Source of the DNA: Rhodanobacter sp. AS-Z3
GTDB taxonomy: Bacteria; Pseudomonadota; Gammaproteobacteria; Xanthomonadales; Rhodanobacteraceae
DNA: 64,000 nt
Direction: 5' to 3'
NCBI RefSeq assembly: GCF_029224025.1
Contig: NZ_CP119392.1
Span: 2,689,001 to 2,753,000 of the forward strand
Part shown: positions 44,184 to 53,643 of the stretch, piece after piece
Layout of the letters: every line of letters begins with the position of its first letter
Position numbering within the stretch: the stretch's first letter is position 1
Program-made: the position numbers and the translations under genes
The notes under the pieces: model-generated
The model's input: only the letters and a program-made list of their open reading frames with translations
Databases searched by the model: none
Told to the model about the DNA's origin: nothing

Positions 44184-45080
44184 TCAATGGATGACCGTAC
44201 CGATTCGGGAGAAGTCCACGCCACCGGTGCCCCAACCTTTCCAGCTCATCCAGATCAGGAAAGCCTTCCCGGCCAGGTTCTGTTCCGGCATGCAACCCCA
44301 CCAGCGGCCGTCCAGACTGTCGTTGCGATTGTCACCCATGACCAGATAACACCCTGCAGGAACCTTGGACGGGACCCGGTCGTTCGGGATGGAGTTCGGC
44401 GTGTTGTACGCCGGCATGCGCGCGATCATGTGGTTCACCGAGCCCAGATGTTCGGTCCACACCGTAGCGCCCATGTTCAACATGATCTGGTCGACCGTGC
44501 GCTGCGGATTACCCACATAAGGACCGATGCGGTCCGCGGTGACGCGTTCGCCATTGACCAGCAGTTCGTCGCCATGCACATCAATGGTGTCGCCCGGCAG
44601 GCCGATCACGCGCTTGATCCAGTTCTGCGACGGCACCGGAGCATTTGGGTCGTTGCAGCTCATGTCGCCGCTGCGCACCAGCTTGCCGTCAACCGGGCAC
44701 AGATAACCGGGGAAGCGGAACACCACCACGTCGCCGCGCTTCGGTTCACCCAGGCTGATCACTTTGTTGTTGAAGGCCGGCAGGCGCAGGCCATAGGCAA
44801 ACTTGTTGACCAGGATGAAGTCACCCACATCCAGCGTCGGCATCATCGAACCAGACGGAATGCGAAACGGTTCGGCCACGAACGAGCGCAGCAGCAACAC
44901 CACCAGCACTACCGGGAACAGCGAACGCGACCAGTCCACCACCACCGGGTCGTGATATTCGCTGCCCGCCGCGTCCAGTCGCGCCTTGCGCTGCTTGTAC
45001 AGGAACAGGCGGTCCAGCCCCCAGATCACACCGAACACCACGGTGAGACCAAGCAGAATCGCCGAGAAATCAAAATCCAT
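44184..45080 (-). CDS. lepB: Signal peptidase I
   Basis: A 298-aa membrane protease with two N-terminal helices (about 5-23 and 52-67) and a periplasmic catalytic domain. Catalytic Ser78 is in PSGSMMPTL and Lys156 in IKRVIGLPGD; the C-terminal box is MGDNRNDSLDGR. It removes signal peptides of exported proteins. The ATG at 45080 has GGAG upstream; an ATG four codons earlier is possible. It follows lepA as in most gammaproteobacteria. Confidence 0.96.
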   Translation of the reverse strand: MDFDFSAILLGLTVVFGVIWGLDRLFLYKQRKARLDAAGSEYHDPVVVDWSRSLFPVVLVVLLLRSFVAEPFRIPSGSMMPTLDVGDFILVNKFAYGLRLPAFNNKVISLGEPKRGDVVVFRFPGYLCPVDGKLVRSGDMSCNDPNAPVPSQNWIKRVIGLPGDTIDVHGDELLVNGERVTADRIGPYVGNPQRTVDQIMLNMGATVWTEHLGSVNHMIARMPAYNTPNSIPNDRVPSKVPAGCYLVMGDNRNDSLDGRWWGCMPEQNLAGKAFLIWMSWKGWGTGGVDFSRIGTVIH

Positions 45081-45182
45081 GTGCGGCTCCATTGAGAGCC
45101 GGGCTTCGGGATTCGGGGTTCAGGGCACGCGAAAGCCAGAGGCTGCGCGTCCCGAACCACGATCCAGCGGACCCGGCCAAAA

Positions 45183-46976
45183 CTATTTGTCCACCCTGAG
45201 AACGGCAAGAAAGGCTTCCTGCGGGATTTCCACCCGACCCACCTGCTTCATGCGTTTCTTGCCTTCCTTCTGCTTTTCCAGCAACTTCTTCTTGCGGCTG
45301 ACGTCGCCACCGTAGCACTTGGCGAGCACATTTTTGCGCAACGCCTTCACAGTTGAACGCGCGATGATCTGCGCGCCGATCGCAGCCTGGATGGCCACAT
45401 CAAACTGCTGCCGCGGAATCAGATCCTTCATCCGCTCGACCAGATCGCGGCCGCGACGGTCGGCATGGCTGCGGTGCACGATCAGGCTGAGCGCATCGAC
45501 CCGATCGCCGTTGATCAGAACGTCGGTACGCACGAACGGGCCGGCCTCGAAACGGTCGAAGTGATAGTCCATCGAGGCATAGCCACGCGACACCGACTTC
45601 AATCGGTCGAAGAAATCCATCACCACTTCAGCCAGCGGCATTTCGTAGCTGATCTGCACCTGGCTGGCCAGATACTGGATCGAGCGCTGTACGCCGCGCT
45701 TTTCCTCGCACAAGGTGATCACGTTGCCGATGTAGTCCGGTGGCGTGAGGATGTTGGCAATGATGATGGGCTCGCGGATTTCCTGCACCAGGCTGGTATT
45801 GGTCGGCAACTTGGCCGGGTTGTCCAGCAGCATGGTGGTTCCATCGCTTTTCAGGATCTCGTACACCACGGTCGGTGCAGTGGTGATCAGATCCAGGTCG
45901 TATTCGCGTTCCAGTCGCTCCTGCACGATTTCCATGTGCAGCATGCCGAGGAAGCCGCAACGAAAGCCAAAGCCCATCGCCTCGGATGATTCCGGCTCGA
46001 AGAACAGCGCCGCGTCGTTCAGGCGCAGCTTGTCCAGTGCCTCGCGCATCGCCGGATAATCATCCGACGAGATCGGAAACAAACCGGCGAACACCCGCGG
46101 CTGCATGTGTTGAAAACCCGGCAACGCCTTGTCGGCCGGTTTGCCGGCGTGGGTCAGCGTATCGCCGACCGGTGCACCATGGACGTCCTTGATCGACGCA
46201 TTGATCCAGCCCACTTCACCCGCACCCAGCTTGTCCAGCTTCTTGCGCTTGGGTGTGAATACGCCAACGTCGCCGACTTCATGCGTGCGGCCGGTGGACA
46301 TCACCAGCAGCTTGTCGCCAGGTTTGATTTCACCCTGCATCACGCGCACCAGCGACACCACGCCCAGGTAGTTGTCGAACCAGGAGTCGATGATCAGCGC
46401 CTGCAGCTTGTCGGTGTCGCGCGGTTTCGGCGGCGGAATGCGGGCGACGATCGCTTCCAGCACTTCGATCACGTTCAGCCCGGTCTTCGCGCTGATTGCC
46501 ACCGCATCCGTCGCATCGACGCCAATCACCGCCTCGATCTCGAGCTTCACTTTCTCGACGTCGGCCGTAGGCAGGTCAATCTTGTTGAGCACGGGCACCA
46601 CTTCCAGGCCCATCTCCACGGCGGTGTAGCAGTTCGCCACGGACTGTGCTTCGACGCCTTGCGCCGCGTCAACCACCAACAACGCGCCCTCGCAGGCCGC
46701 CAGCGAGCGGCTGACCTCGTAGGAAAAGTCAACGTGGCCAGGCGTGTCGATGAAGTTCAACTGATAGGTCTTGCCGTCGCGCGCGGTGTACGGCAGGGAT
46801 ACCGACTGTGCCTTGATGGTGATGCCACGCTCTCGCTCGATCGGGTTGGTGTCCAGTACCTGCGCTTCCATCTCGCGGTCGGCCAAGCCACCACAGATCT
46901 GGATGATGCGATCAGCGAGAGTCGACTTGCCGTGATCGATATGGGCAATGATGGAGAAGTTGCGGATCAATTCCAT
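45183..46976 (-). CDS. lepA: Elongation factor 4
   Basis: A 597-aa GTPase of the EF-G type: [20 protein letters not shown] (G1), [19 protein letters not shown] [13 protein letters not shown] (G3), NKIDLP (G4), and the LepA-specific C-terminal domain ending [20 protein letters not shown]. It is ribosome-associated and acts on stalled translocation or initiation. Codons upstream of the ATG at 46976 are intergenic. degQ is upstream, lepB downstream. Confidence 0.97.
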   Translation of the reverse strand: MELIRNFSIIAHIDHGKSTLADRIIQICGGLADREMEAQVLDTNPIERERGITIKAQSVSLPYTARDGKTYQLNFIDTPGHVDFSYEVSRSLAACEGALLVVDAAQGVEAQSVANCYTAVEMGLEVVPVLNKIDLPTADVEKVKLEIEAVIGVDATDAVAISAKTGLNVIEVLEAIVARIPPPKPRDTDKLQALIIDSWFDNYLGVVSLVRVMQGEIKPGDKLLVMSTGRTHEVGDVGVFTPKRKKLDKLGAGEVGWINASIKDVHGAPVGDTLTHAGKPADKALPGFQHMQPRVFAGLFPISSDDYPAMREALDKLRLNDAALFFEPESSEAMGFGFRCGFLGMLHMEIVQERLEREYDLDLITTAPTVVYEILKSDGTTMLLDNPAKLPTNTSLVQEIREPIIIANILTPPDYIGNVITLCEEKRGVQRSIQYLASQVQISYEMPLAEVVMDFFDRLKSVSRGYASMDYHFDRFEAGPFVRTDVLINGDRVDALSLIVHRSHADRRGRDLVERMKDLIPRQQFDVAIQAAIGAQIIARSTVKALRKNVLAKCYGGDVSRKKKLLEKQKEGKKRMKQVGRVEIPQEAFLAVLRVDK

Positions 46977-47096
46977 GGAACGCTGACGGCCTGTGTTCGG
47001 GCTGGGGCTGGCGCCGTGCGATGGCACGGCGACGCCGCCAAGAGGCGACGCTAACCCGGCATTATCGCATGGGATTGTGCTGATCAGGCGATCCGG

Positions 47097-47136
47097 GCTG
47101 GCGCCGTCGCTACCGGGCAGGAGCGACGGCGCCAGC
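47097..47136 (-). terminator. Long perfect hairpin between degQ and lepA
   Basis: A 15-bp perfect stem (47097-47111 against 47122-47136) with a 10-nt loop lies 18 bp after the degQ stop. It lacks a T run on the minus strand, so it may be a weak terminator, an attenuator or an mRNA-stabilising hairpin. Confidence 0.55.
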
Positions 47137-47153
47137 TCAATGCCTGAGCTAGC

Positions 47154-48614
47154 TCAACGACCCGCCGGTACCGTCAGTCCGACAAAGTTGCTCTGCTCAC
47201 CACGACGCACCAGCAACAACACCGTACTGCCCGCCTTGACGCCCTTCGTGGCCGCCTCGAACTCAGCCACGCTGCCCACTTTCTGCTGATTCACCATGGT
47301 GATCACGTCACCCGCCTGCAGACCGGCCTGCGCCGCCACCGGGCCAGTGATGTCAGCAATAACCACGCCCTGCCCCGATTTCAGCCCCAGTTGGCTGCGC
47401 GTGTCGCTGTCGATCGACTGCACCGACAAGCCCAGTGCTGCCGAACCAGCCTTGCTGGCCGACGAGCCCGCCGCAACGTTGTTGACCGCATTGCGATCGC
47501 GCGTGGCTTCGCTGATGGCGACCTGAAGCGTCTGCTTCTTGCCGTTGCGCAGGATTTCCACCGGCACCGTGCTGCCCGGCTTGGTCATGCCGACCAGCGG
47601 CGGCAGGTCCGACGCCTGCAGCAACGGCTGGTTGTTGTAGCTGAGAATGATGTCACCAGGCTGGATGCCGGCCTTGGCCGCACCGCTGTCCGGCGTTACA
47701 TCGACCACTGCAGCACCGGTGCCATTGTCAAGCTTGAACGCCTTGATGATGTCGTCATCGACCGGCTGCATGGTCACACCCAACATGCCGCGCGAGACAT
47801 AGCCCTTGGTTTTGAGCTGCTGCACGGCACTCATCGCCACATCGATCGGGATCGAGAACGACACACCGAGATAGTCGCCGGTGTTGGAGTAGATCTGCGA
47901 ATTGACGCCGACCACGCGGCCTTGCAGGTCGAACAGCGGGCCACCGGAATTGCCGCGATTGATCGGCACGTCGGTCTGAATGAACGAGGTATACGGCTGG
48001 TCACGCTGGCCCAGGTTGCGCCCAACCGCACTGACGATGCCCTGGGTCACGGTGTAATCGAAGCCGAACGGCGAACCAATCGCCAGCACCCACTGACCCG
48101 GTTTCAGGTTGCGCGAGTCACCCAGATCTACCGCCGGAAGATCGCTGCCGGCATCGACCTTGAGCAGGGCAATGTCATAGGTCGGGTCGGTACCGACGAC
48201 CTTCGCGGTCAGGGTACGCCGGTCCTGCAGGCGCACGGTCACCTGGTCGGCATGGTCGACCACGTGGTTGTTGGTGAGAATGTAGCCATCATGGGAGATG
48301 ATGAAACCCGAACCCAGCGAGGTGTGCTTCTGCTGCTGCGGCGACGGCATCATCGGCATGCCGAAGAAGCGACGAAATATTTCCGCCTGCGGGTCGTTTG
48401 ATGGCGGCTGACCCGGCATCATCCGGCGGCTGCCGGGGGATGACTCGCCCGTGTACTTCGCCTCCACGTGGACCACAGCCGGCGCGTTCTTCTGCACGAT
48501 GCCGGTGAAATCCGGTAGCGTCGCGCTGGTCGGGGTCTGCGCCTGCACACCGCCAGTACTGGCGACGACCAACAGGGCACAACACGCCACACGGCGCAGA
48601 ATGGAATGATTCAT
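47154..48614 (-). CDS. Periplasmic serine endoprotease DegQ/MucD family
   Basis: A 486-aa HtrA protease with a signal peptide (cleavage near VQAQ, residue 26), catalytic His117 (TNNHVVDH), Asp147 (YDIALLKV) and Ser223 (GNSGGPLF), and two PDZ domains (about 280-370 and 400-480). It degrades or chaperones misfolded envelope proteins and, with the rpoE-rseA pair upstream, belongs to the envelope stress response. The ATG is preceded by GAGGAGG. Confidence 0.95.
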   Translation of the reverse strand: MNHSILRRVACCALLVVASTGGVQAQTPTSATLPDFTGIVQKNAPAVVHVEAKYTGESSPGSRRMMPGQPPSNDPQAEIFRRFFGMPMMPSPQQQKHTSLGSGFIISHDGYILTNNHVVDHADQVTVRLQDRRTLTAKVVGTDPTYDIALLKVDAGSDLPAVDLGDSRNLKPGQWVLAIGSPFGFDYTVTQGIVSAVGRNLGQRDQPYTSFIQTDVPINRGNSGGPLFDLQGRVVGVNSQIYSNTGDYLGVSFSIPIDVAMSAVQQLKTKGYVSRGMLGVTMQPVDDDIIKAFKLDNGTGAAVVDVTPDSGAAKAGIQPGDIILSYNNQPLLQASDLPPLVGMTKPGSTVPVEILRNGKKQTLQVAISEATRDRNAVNNVAAGSSASKAGSAALGLSVQSIDSDTRSQLGLKSGQGVVIADITGPVAAQAGLQAGDVITMVNQQKVGSVAEFEAATKGVKAGSTVLLLVRRGEQSNFVGLTVPAGR

Positions 48615-48803
48615 GGCTCCTCCTCGGATTGACTGCGGCCTTGCAGGCCGCCAAAAAATGGTCCTGGAATGGCTTGGGTGACAGGCAGACGGTAAACCGA
48701 GCGATCGCAGAGGGATCAGCTCACACCGATACTGCGGCTCGCGGAGGAGCCGGTCATGCTGCAAGCCAAGACCCGTCTGCGGAAACTACCCGCCGACCCG
48801 CAA

Positions 48804-49487
48804 CTATTGCGCGACGGCAGAAGTTCCCGGCAACCGCGCGGGCACGCGCTGTTGCGGATCGAGCAGCAACAGGTAGCTTCCGTCGTTGTTTTCCAACGTA
48901 CGATAACGCGGCATCGACGGGTAACCCGACAATCGTCGCGCATAGACGGGCTGACTCTGATCGAACGGCGAGCCCAGAGTGGCGGAGGCTTGCTGACTGA
49001 GCAGCCCAGCGGAATTTCCGCTGAGCCACGGCGGTACGGCGGCCGGCGCGACGGGCTGACTCGCAGGCGCAACGCCGGCAACCGCCTGAGTCTGCTGCAC
49101 GCTGGTAGAAGCAGCCACCTGATCAAGACTGCTGGTGTCTGCACGGGGTTGCGCCACCATCAACGCTGCTGCAGCAACGCTGGCAGCGATAGCGCCACCG
49201 GCAGACCAGCGCAACCAGTGACGGTGTCGGGCTGGCGCCATGCCGGTAACTACCGGCTCCTGTTCAATGGCAAGCATCACCCGCGCAGCAAAACCGCTAC
49301 TGGCCAGCGCCGGCAACTCATGACGCAAGCTGTCGCGGGCGGTGTGGTAACGAGCCCAGTCCTGCTGCAAGGAGGCATCGTGATCGAGGCTGCGCAGCAG
49401 GAATCGCAGCTGCTCCTTCGACAACTCGCCATCGATGCCTGCAGAGAGATTCTCTCGTGTGTTCTGATTCATGCCTGCCTGTTTCAT
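48804..49487 (-). CDS. Anti-sigma-E factor (RseA/MucA family)
   Basis: A 227-aa membrane protein. Residues about 6-60 (ENLSAGIDGELSKEQLRFLLRSL) form the cytoplasmic sigma-binding domain, a membrane helix lies at about 95-112, and the rest is periplasmic. It should hold RpoE inactive until cut by DegS/RseP-type proteases. Start: ATG 49487 with GAGG from the rpoE stop region; ATG 49472 is an alternative. It follows rpoE by 9 bp. Confidence 0.85.
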   Translation of the reverse strand: MKQAGMNQNTRENLSAGIDGELSKEQLRFLLRSLDHDASLQQDWARYHTARDSLRHELPALASSGFAARVMLAIEQEPVVTGMAPARHRHWLRWSAGGAIAASVAAAALMVAQPRADTSSLDQVAASTSVQQTQAVAGVAPASQPVAPAAVPPWLSGNSAGLLSQQASATLGSPFDQSQPVYARRLSGYPSMPRYRTLENNDGSYLLLLDPQQRVPARLPGTSAVAQ

Positions 49488-49496
49488 GTCTGATCC

Positions 49497-50108
49497 TCAG
49501 CGGTCCGACAAAAGTGGCCGCAGCTTCTCGTCAATTGCCTCGCGCGCCCGGAAGATGCGCGAACGCACCGTACCGATCGGGCAGCCCATCGCTTCGGCAA
49601 TTTCATCGTAGCTGAGGCCATCCACTTCACGCAGCGTAATGGCGGTCCGCAGCTCTTCGGGCAGTGCTTGGACAGTGGAATACACGGATTGTTCAATTTC
49701 CTGACGCATCAACTCGCGCTCCGGCGTGGCACTGTCGTGCATGCGTTCGGCGCCTGCCATGAATTCGGCGTCGTCGGCGTCAATATCGCCCGAAGGGGGC
49801 CGCCGCCCCAGCGCCACCAGATGATTCTTCGCCGTGTTCACCGCAATTTTGTATAGCCACGTATAAAACGCGCTGTCGCCACGGAACGAGCCGATCGCAC
49901 GCCATGCACGAATGAAAGATTCCTGTGCGATGTCCTCGCACTCGGCATGGGTACGCACATAACGAGAAACCAACCCGATCAGCTTGTGCTGGTATTTGCG
50001 CACCAACAGATCGAAGGCGCGCTTGTCTCCCTGCTGCACACGCTCGACCAGCGCGCGATCCAGTTCATTTTCGCCCAACCGGGCCGTATCCGTCGTCAAT
50101 GCCGTCAT
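49497..50108 (-). CDS. rpoE: RNA polymerase sigma-E factor (RpoE/AlgU)
   Basis: A 203-aa ECF sigma factor with region 2 (DLLVRKYQHKLIGLVSRYVR, CEDIAQESFIRAWRAI, FYTWLYKIAVNTAKNHL) and region 4 (LPEELRTAITLREVDGLSYD, CPIGTVRSRIFRAREAI). It directs envelope-stress transcription. A matching sigma-E promoter lies upstream, so it is autoregulated in all likelihood. rseA and degQ follow. Confidence 0.95.
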   Translation of the reverse strand: MTALTTDTARLGENELDRALVERVQQGDKRAFDLLVRKYQHKLIGLVSRYVRTHAECEDIAQESFIRAWRAIGSFRGDSAFYTWLYKIAVNTAKNHLVALGRRPPSGDIDADDAEFMAGAERMHDSATPERELMRQEIEQSVYSTVQALPEELRTAITLREVDGLSYDEIAEAMGCPIGTVRSRIFRAREAIDEKLRPLLSDR

Positions 50109-50144
50109 CCGCTGCGGGAGCTTGTTGTGAACTGAACGCGGCGA

Positions 50145-50171
50145 TCAGACCATTGTCTGGCGCCGTAGTTC
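50145..50171 (-). promoter_or_regulatory. Sigma-E-type promoter of rpoE
   Basis: On the minus strand GAACTA (50171-50166) and TCTGA (50149-50145) are separated by 16 nt, matching the GAACTT-N16-TCTGA consensus of RpoE-dependent promoters. It lies 37-63 bp upstream of the rpoE ATG. Confidence 0.75.
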
Positions 50172-50291
50172 AACGTGAACAGGGTATTGCCCCAGCTTAA
50201 TGCACCGCCTGTTGGCGGGTTGTTGTCAGGCAGGGGAGCCACCCGGCCCCATCACGAGCCATGCTCAGTTATGGGGGCGGCTGCAACGTGC

Positions 50292-52862
50292 TCAAGCCAG
50301 CTCGGCCGCGCGGCCCTCACGCAGACGTTGCCGCTCGGCCAGCAGATTGTCAAAGCTGACCGGCTGCAACGGGCGGCAGAACAGATAGCCCTGCAACTCA
50401 TCGCAGTCATGGTCGCGCAAGAACTGCAGGTGCTGTTCAATCTCGACACCTTCGGCAATCACCGACCGTTTCAAGCGGTGCGCCATGTCGATGGTGGCGC
50501 GCACGATCGCCTCGTCATCGGGGTCCACACCAATATTGCGCACGAAACTCTGGTCGATCTTGATTCGGTCGGCGGGAAGCCGGCGCAGGTAATCCAGCGA
50601 CGCCGCACCGGTACCGAAATCGTCGATGGCGATATGACAGCCCAGCCGATGCAGGGCATTCAGGTTTTCGATCAGATAGGGCGCAGCCTTGATGCTGATG
50701 CTTTCGGTTACCTCCAGCTCCAGCAAGGTCGGGTCCAGCCCGGTATCACGCAATGCCGCAGCCACCGTATCGAGCAGCAGCGGCTCCATCAACTGCACGG
50801 CGGACAGGTTCACACCCAGCCGCAACCGCAACCCGTAGCGCTGATCCCATTCTTTTGCCTGGCGACAGGCGGTTCGCAAAACCCATTCACCGATCGACAC
50901 GATCAGGCCGCTTTCCTCGGCCAGCGGGATGAATACCGCCGGACTGATCATGCCCAGCTCGGGATGTTCCCAGCGCACCAGCGCTTCCATGCCGACGATG
51001 TCCTCGGTTTCAGTGTTGACCTGCGGCTGGTAGACCACCCGCAACTCTCCATTGCTTTCGGCATGGCGCAAGCGCGTCTTCAACGCCATGCCATGCTGTT
51101 GCGCGTACTCCGGGCTCACCTCGTAAATCTTGAACGTATTGCGCCCCTGATGCTTGGCCGCATACATCGCTTCGTCCGCATGCTTGAGCAAGGTTGCGGC
51201 ATCGTTGGCGTCATCCGGAAAGAAACTCAGCCCCATCGAAGCGGTGACCTGCAACTCAACGTCGTCATCCAGATACAACGGTGATTCCATGACTTGCATG
51301 ATTTTTTCGGCCACACGCGTCACGTCATCATTCTTGACGATGTGACGAAGCACGACGATGAATTCATCACCGGCGTAACGCGCCACCGTATCGGACGCAC
51401 GGATACTTCCGCATAGTCGCTGGGTCACCATCCGCAGCACCTGATCACCCGCCGCATGTCCGTAGGTGTCGTTGATCGCCTTGAAACAGTCCAGATCGAC
51501 AAACAGCACGGCAAAGCACTCGCTGTTCCGGGAGGCTTCGCGGATGATCGTTTCCAGCCGGTCGTTGAACAGCAGCCGGTTTGGCAAGCCGGTCAACGCA
51601 TCCACTAAACCTTCGGCACGACCCTGTTCCCGTGTGCGCCCCAGTTCCAGCAGCTGCGCAAAGCGCGCCGCGGCGCAACGCAATACCGGTTCGATAATGC
51701 TCATCTCGCCGAAACCACTGCGGCTGCCCGCAAGCATCGCACCCAGCACGCCGTGACGTTCGTCGTACAACGGCAGGCCGGCAAAGCCAGCCAGTTCAAG
51801 CTGCTGCAGCAAGGGATCGGCTGGCGCCAGGCGCTTCGCATCGGCGCGAAGCAGAATCGGCTTGCCGGCAAGCACGTGTTGCAGCGACGTCTGCAATTGC
51901 GCCGTTGGCCAGGCCACTTCTTCACCGCTCCACAACTGCAATATTCGGCTAGGCGCATCTGCGCCCTCGCGACGTGCCGACCAGACGGCCAGATAGTCCA
52001 GCCCGAGTTCGTCGAGCAGCAGGCGACCTGCCGCTATCTGCGCATCCACCCCGCTGGTCGAAGCAAAGATGCGCGACAGCAGCGACAGTGCCGCCTCGGC
52101 GCGCAGGTCAGCGCGATCCGTGCGAAAAAGCAGCGCCAGCGCGTCAGCGCCGGCATGCCGAATGCGTCGGGCACTGGCCTGGCCGATATCCGCCCCCTGC
52201 GCTGACTTGCGCTGACACGGATACCAGTGGCGACTGGCCTCGGCCAACACTTCGCTGATCGCAATGCCCTCGAAGTGCAGTACCTCGCCCAACGGCAGGC
52301 CCTCCCATTGCTCGACGGGCACGCGCGCATGCCGAGCCACGGCAGGGCTGACCTCGAGCAGACGATGGCTCTGCAGATCAGCAATCAGCCACTCGGCCTC
52401 ACCTTCCTCGAAAATGAAGCGGTAATCATCTGACGGGCTTGCAGCTACCACTGCCCTGGCTGGCGCCGGAAGCCCCAACCCCATCTTGGTCAACGACCGC
52501 TGCCAACGGGGAATCAGCTCCTCGGAAACATTCCATGCAGACAGCCAATCGGTAACCCCGTGCGGAAGATCGGCAGGGCTGACACTGGCCTCGTCGGCCA
52601 GCACAACGATCAACGGCGCGTCGTCAGCCCCTGGAAAATCACGCATTTGCTCACACGCATGGCGTGCCTGTTTCGCATCGCCGGCCACCACCAGCACCAT
52701 CAATTGCAGGGGCGACGATAACGGACGTCCCTCCAGCAAGATCGCTGCGTGTGGCACATCACGGGCGCTGTATATCTGCGGATAACCTGCCTGGTCGAGT
52801 GCATCGAACAGGCTGCGGCGCAATTCACGCTCGGCAGCGACAACCAGAATGCCTGAATTCAT
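50292..52862 (-). CDS. GGDEF-EAL protein with receiver-like, PAS-like and GAF-like parts
   Basis: An 856-aa cyclic-di-GMP protein. N-terminal about 125 residues (ILVVAAERELRRSLFDALDQAGY) resemble a receiver, but the phosphoacceptor site reads LMVLVVAGD instead of an Asp-containing loop, so it is probably a pseudo-receiver. A PAS-like region (about 145-215) and a GAF-like region (about 260-405) follow, then GGDEF (AGDEF, residues 497-501) and EAL (residues 626-628, with DDFGTGAASLDYLRRLP). Both catalytic motifs look usable. It is 13 bp downstream of a gene of unknown function. Confidence 0.9.
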   Translation of the reverse strand: MNSGILVVAAERELRRSLFDALDQAGYPQIYSARDVPHAAILLEGRPLSSPLQLMVLVVAGDAKQARHACEQMRDFPGADDAPLIVVLADEASVSPADLPHGVTDWLSAWNVSEELIPRWQRSLTKMGLGLPAPARAVVAASPSDDYRFIFEEGEAEWLIADLQSHRLLEVSPAVARHARVPVEQWEGLPLGEVLHFEGIAISEVLAEASRHWYPCQRKSAQGADIGQASARRIRHAGADALALLFRTDRADLRAEAALSLLSRIFASTSGVDAQIAAGRLLLDELGLDYLAVWSARREGADAPSRILQLWSGEEVAWPTAQLQTSLQHVLAGKPILLRADAKRLAPADPLLQQLELAGFAGLPLYDERHGVLGAMLAGSRSGFGEMSIIEPVLRCAAARFAQLLELGRTREQGRAEGLVDALTGLPNRLLFNDRLETIIREASRNSECFAVLFVDLDCFKAINDTYGHAAGDQVLRMVTQRLCGSIRASDTVARYAGDEFIVVLRHIVKNDDVTRVAEKIMQVMESPLYLDDDVELQVTASMGLSFFPDDANDAATLLKHADEAMYAAKHQGRNTFKIYEVSPEYAQQHGMALKTRLRHAESNGELRVVYQPQVNTETEDIVGMEALVRWEHPELGMISPAVFIPLAEESGLIVSIGEWVLRTACRQAKEWDQRYGLRLRLGVNLSAVQLMEPLLLDTVAAALRDTGLDPTLLELEVTESISIKAAPYLIENLNALHRLGCHIAIDDFGTGAASLDYLRRLPADRIKIDQSFVRNIGVDPDDEAIVRATIDMAHRLKRSVIAEGVEIEQHLQFLRDHDCDELQGYLFCRPLQPVSFDNLLAERQRLREGRAAELA

Positions 52863-52875
52863 TTCGGACTCGTTC

Positions 52876-53370
52876 TCAAACCAGCCAGCGACCGTCGCGC
52901 AGACGCAGGCGTCGCGGCTGACTGTCCTCGCTATCCACCCGCATGGCCAACTCGCCCAGATGCTCGATCAGGGTGCTTGGAACATCAATCAACACCACCC
53001 GACGCAAATGCCCCTTGGGCGCACGGGCCAACTGGCGCAACAAGGTGGCATCCATCGCAGACAGCGGCAATTCCAGCCCGAGCAGAAAATACACGCCGAA
53101 ATGCATGCTTTGCTTCATGTAGCGCAGCGCATTGCCCAAACGCTGACAGTCGGGAACGCGCACATGCGCATCACGCAGACTGATCAAGCCGGTATCAGGC
53201 TGCCACAGATAAACCGCCTGACCGCTATGCCGGGCAACCGCCCGAATCTGTTCGACCAGCGCGGGAACGTCCTTGCTGTCCAGCACCACCAAGCCACTTG
53301 AAGCAGCAATGATGCGCTCAAGAATCTGGTTACCGGCTTGCACAGGTTCGGAAGTCATCGTTGCATTCAT
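52876..53370 (-). CDS. Hypothetical protein paired with the GGDEF-EAL gene
   Basis: A 164-aa soluble protein with no signal or membrane segment. The sequence QILERIIAASSGLVVLDSKD and VPALVEQIRAVARHSGQAVYLWQPDTGL, then HLRRVVLIDVPSTLIEHLGELA, has an alternating strand/helix pattern like a P-loop or receiver-like fold, but no Walker or Asp motif. I do not recognise it. It precedes the cyclic-di-GMP gene by 13 bp in the same direction and is likely its partner. Confidence 0.65.
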   Translation of the reverse strand: MNATMTSEPVQAGNQILERIIAASSGLVVLDSKDVPALVEQIRAVARHSGQAVYLWQPDTGLISLRDAHVRVPDCQRLGNALRYMKQSMHFGVYFLLGLELPLSAMDATLLRQLARAPKGHLRRVVLIDVPSTLIEHLGELAMRVDSEDSQPRRLRLRDGRWLV

Positions 53371-53643
53371 TGGATTCCCGTGCGGCGGTGAAAACGAAAG
53401 AACAGCCCGCGCAGGACTGCCGGGACCACGAACATGCACCAGTTCATCAACTGCTGCACCTGATTGAAGTGCCATGGGTACACGGCGAGTATCGGGTCAG
53501 CCGCGCCCTCCACCTGCGCACCGCAGCCACTGGTCCGGCACGGCAGCACAATCGGATTGGCCGACTTTCACCCGATTTCACACCGCTGGCAACGCGCGGT
53601 CAAGCAGATGCGTCACATCTCGCAATCATCGCCTCAGGACGGT

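Noticed and set aside
50175..51284. 369-codon plus-strand frame
   Set aside because: It is antisense to the EAL domain of the GGDEF-EAL gene, which has clear motifs; the plus-strand product has low-complexity composition.
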